A stretch of 22,272 nucleotides of DNA from an uncultured Acetatifactor sp. (GTDB lineage: Bacteria; Bacillota; Clostridia; Lachnospirales; Lachnospiraceae), in the NCBI GenBank assembly GCA_910580225.1, contig CAJTXE010000055.1:1-22272 (forward strand). Direction: 5' to 3'. Positions 21,060 to 22,272 of this stretch are shown here, piece after piece. The position numbers and the translations under genes were made by a program. The notes under the pieces are model-generated. The model was not told the origin of the DNA, ran no database searches, and was given only the letters and a program-made list of their open reading frames with translations. Every line of letters starts with the position of its first letter. The stretch's first letter is position 1.

Positions 21060-21395
21060 CTACGCATCCATCTTCCCTGCCCATTTCAGCCCCTCGTTCT
21101 CCTTCAAAAGCCCCATGTGGAACAAAACTTGGATGCAGTCCGCATATCCCTGGATGTAGGCACGCTTCTCCTGAGCAGATGAAAAATCCTCCAGACGCTC
21201 CTTCATCTCCTCTGCCCTTTCCTGCCCGTCTGCAGGCAGGCTTTCCAGAAATGCCTCCCATTCCTGCTCTGTTTTCTTCCATGCCTCCAGTGCCGCTTCA
21301 TATTCCGGCGTGCGTACATAGCTCTCCCGTTTCACATTCTCCCCGTTCAAAGCGCCTAAAAACTGGGCAAACTTTAACCATACATCATTTAACAT
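21060..21395 (-). CDS. Hypothetical accessory protein, 111 aa
   Basis: It starts at MLNDVWLKFAQFLGALNGENV (21395), where AAGGAG lies seven bases upstream. It is soluble, strongly acidic and helical. The middle AALEAWKKTEQEWEAFLESL is likely coiled coil, and the C-terminal IQGYADCIQVLFHMGLLKEN is a conserved-looking block I associate with small proteins of integrative elements in gut Firmicutes. The function is unknown. It is divergent from the XRE regulator, with a well-formed promoter at 21457-21486. Confidence 0.78.
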   Translation of the reverse strand: MLNDVWLKFAQFLGALNGENVKRESYVRTPEYEAALEAWKKTEQEWEAFLESLPADGQERAEEMKERLEDFSSAQEKRAYIQGYADCIQVLFHMGLLKENEGLKWAGKMDA

Positions 21396-21456
21396 TTCAC
21401 TTCTCCTTTTTCTGTTATATTTTCCACGTTTCCTTATATTTTTACTCTTACTGCTC

Positions 21457-21486
21457 ATTATACATATCATAGGAGAGTTTTATCAA
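21457..21486 (-). promoter_or_regulatory. Promoter of the 111-aa gene
   Basis: On the minus strand, TTGATA (21481-21486), an 18-bp spacer and TATAAT (21457-21462), about 60 bp before the start codon. A plus-strand TATAAT at 21488-21493 may belong to the divergent regulator gene, though its -35 is poor. Confidence 0.6.
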
Positions 21487-21509
21487 CTATAATCGCTTAA
21501 TTATTTATG

Positions 21510-21537
21510 CCATAGCAGATAAAATTAGTCCATAGCA
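21510..21537. promoter_or_regulatory. CCATAGCA direct repeat, possible XRE operator
   Basis: CCATAGCA occurs at 21510-21517 and 21530-21537, 20 bp apart, between the possible -10 and the ribosome site (AAGGAGG) of the XRE gene. This is a likely place for autorepression; it is inferred from spacing only. Confidence 0.4.
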
Positions 21538-21550
21538 AGGAGGTAAGAGG

Positions 21551-21895
21551 ATGGAGGATTTATTAAATCAGATTGGCAGCCGTATATTGAGCCGCAGGAA
21601 ACAGCTCCGCATGACACAGGAGGAACTTGCGGAAAAAGCAGGTATTACCCCACAGACAGTTTCTTCTGCGGAACTTGGCAAAAAAGCACTGCGCCCGGAA
21701 AATATTATCCGTATCTGCTCTGTCCTTGACATCAGCACCGATTACCTGCTCCTTGGTGAAACAAATGCCAGTGACCATTCCATACTGCTCACCAAAATTT
21801 CAGACCTTCCTCCCATACAATACCGCCATCTGGAGGATATAATCAACAGTTTTATCCTGGCACTGGAAGAAAGGGAAGCACAGAGCGGAAAATGA
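21551..21895 (+). CDS. XRE family transcriptional regulator
   Basis: 114 aa. AAGGAGG lies seven bases before ATG 21551. The helix-turn-helix occupies residues about 8-66: GSRILSRRKQLRMTQEELAEKAG, then ITPQTVSSAELGKKALRPENIIRICSVL and DISTDYLLLGE, the canonical Cro/CI pattern. The helical tail (about 70-110) probably dimerises. Such regulators typically keep mobile-element genes silent. It is divergent from the 111-aa gene and convergent with the ParR-like gene, with a terminator overlapping its stop. Confidence 0.93.
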   Translation: MEDLLNQIGSRILSRRKQLRMTQEELAEKAGITPQTVSSAELGKKALRPENIIRICSVLDISTDYLLLGETNASDHSILLTKISDLPPIQYRHLEDIINSFILALEEREAQSGK

Positions 21896-21911
21896 CCTCC
21901 CTGTGCTTTTT
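21876..21911 (+). terminator. Intrinsic terminator of the XRE gene
   Basis: AAGCACAG (21876-21883) pairs with CTGTGCTT (21901-21908) around a 17-nt loop, followed by a T-run to 21911. The stem starts inside the last codons of the gene. Confidence 0.65.
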
Positions 21912-22272
21912 AGCTGCTCCGAAACGCTGACATGGTATCTGCAATCAATGCAAAGGTTGCCTGGTCTATTTCTTCCCGTGGCTCCTCTCCCCCCATTCCT
22001 TTTTTCGGTCTTACAGTCCCCCGTTCCGCCATATGCTCCCTGCCTGTATCTGACTTGGACCTGTTCTGCCTTATATCCTCTTTCCCTGCCAGAATCTCCG
22101 CAACAATTTCTTCGATTGCCGCCCTGTCTACGGTCTGGGGAATGGCAATATCCGGTGTTTCCGGGCAGTTGATATAGTGGAGGACCGCATTCACAAGAAA
22201 CTGTGCCTTGCTGCGCGGCCCCTGTTTTTCCAGCAGACGAATCACGGCGTCATGGGCCGGATCATTTTCATT
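21910..22272 (-). CDS. ParR-like partition protein, 5' end beyond the window
   Basis: The frame is open to the right edge, so only the last 120 residues are seen. The visible N-terminal part NDPAHDAVIRLLEKQGPRSK, followed by AQFLVNAVLHYI, matches the ribbon-helix-helix end of ParR-type centromere-binding adaptors: a strand, then two helices with RSKAQF. A helical middle (AAIEEIVAEILAGKEDIRQ) and a low-complexity charged tail follow. ParR partners with the actin-like ParM, whose gene would be expected just upstream, beyond 22272. With the XRE regulator and repeat-rich DNA nearby it suggests a plasmid or integrative element. A general RHH protein is the alternative. Confidence 0.6.
   Translation of the reverse strand, partial: NENDPAHDAVIRLLEKQGPRSKAQFLVNAVLHYINCPETPDIAIPQTVDRAAIEEIVAEILAGKEDIRQNRSKSDTGREHMAERGTVRPKKGMGGEEPREEIDQATFALIADTMSAFRSS

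Noticed and set aside
20882..21472. 196-aa plus-strand ORF
   Set aside because: It runs antisense to the well-supported 111-aa gene, is proline/serine rich and has no good ribosome site.

Overview
The window looks like a Gram-positive gut anaerobe of the Lachnospiraceae type (Bacillota, Clostridia). This rests on strong AGGAGG-type ribosome sites, two AgrC/LytTR-type two-component pairs, a BceAB-type ABC transporter, a MocR/ECF vitamin locus, and small protein families familiar from that group. No rRNA, tRNA or CRISPR array was seen. Most genes lie on the minus strand, so the biological reading direction is mainly right to left.

Left part (1-5413): a cassette-like array of small minus-strand genes, most of them membrane proteins or short soluble proteins of unknown function. 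They are separated by eight degenerate copies of a ~65-bp intergenic repeat, all in the same orientation relative to the genes. One gene (77/86 aa) is present twice. A single-ORF transposon-like element (about 1147-2800, plus strand) sits directly against one repeat copy and overlaps the 3' end of a neighbouring gene. That neighbour carries an N-terminal GGADGPTSIFI motif. The last gene at the window edge is frameshifted in a T homopolymer. This repeat-delimited array is the best candidate here for an undescribed system. It resembles an integron-like or immunity-gene array, but has no canonical attC core sites and no recombinase in view.

Middle part (5491-10290): an iron-sulfur flavoprotein/HxlR divergent pair, then two co-oriented genes of unknown function (A 7366-8109, B 6691-7353) that probably belong with the 179-aa gene C at 198-737. 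Upstream is an AgrC-like kinase / LytTR regulator operon. Tandem 20-bp direct repeats with identical geometry sit just upstream of the promoters of both the regulator operon and gene A. They look like LytTR operators and suggest that this pair controls itself and the A/B genes.

Next (10474-15919): an operon with a membrane acyltransferase-like protein, an ABC ATPase and an FtsX/BceB-type permease, preceded by a second LytTR/AgrC-like pair that ends in an intrinsic terminator. A perfect 20-bp tandem repeat lies upstream of this second pair. Together these suggest peptide or antimicrobial sensing and export or resistance.

Right part (16105-20418): an ECF-transporter S component, a MATE exporter and an MBL-fold hydrolase run leftward. 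They are divergent from a MocR (GntR-aminotransferase) regulator whose operator repeats overlap both promoters, which suggests vitamin B6-linked control. Beyond this is about 640 bp of repeat-rich non-coding DNA (20419-21059). After it come a small accessory protein, an XRE repressor and the 3' part of a ParR-like partition gene, suggesting the edge of a plasmid-like or integrative element.
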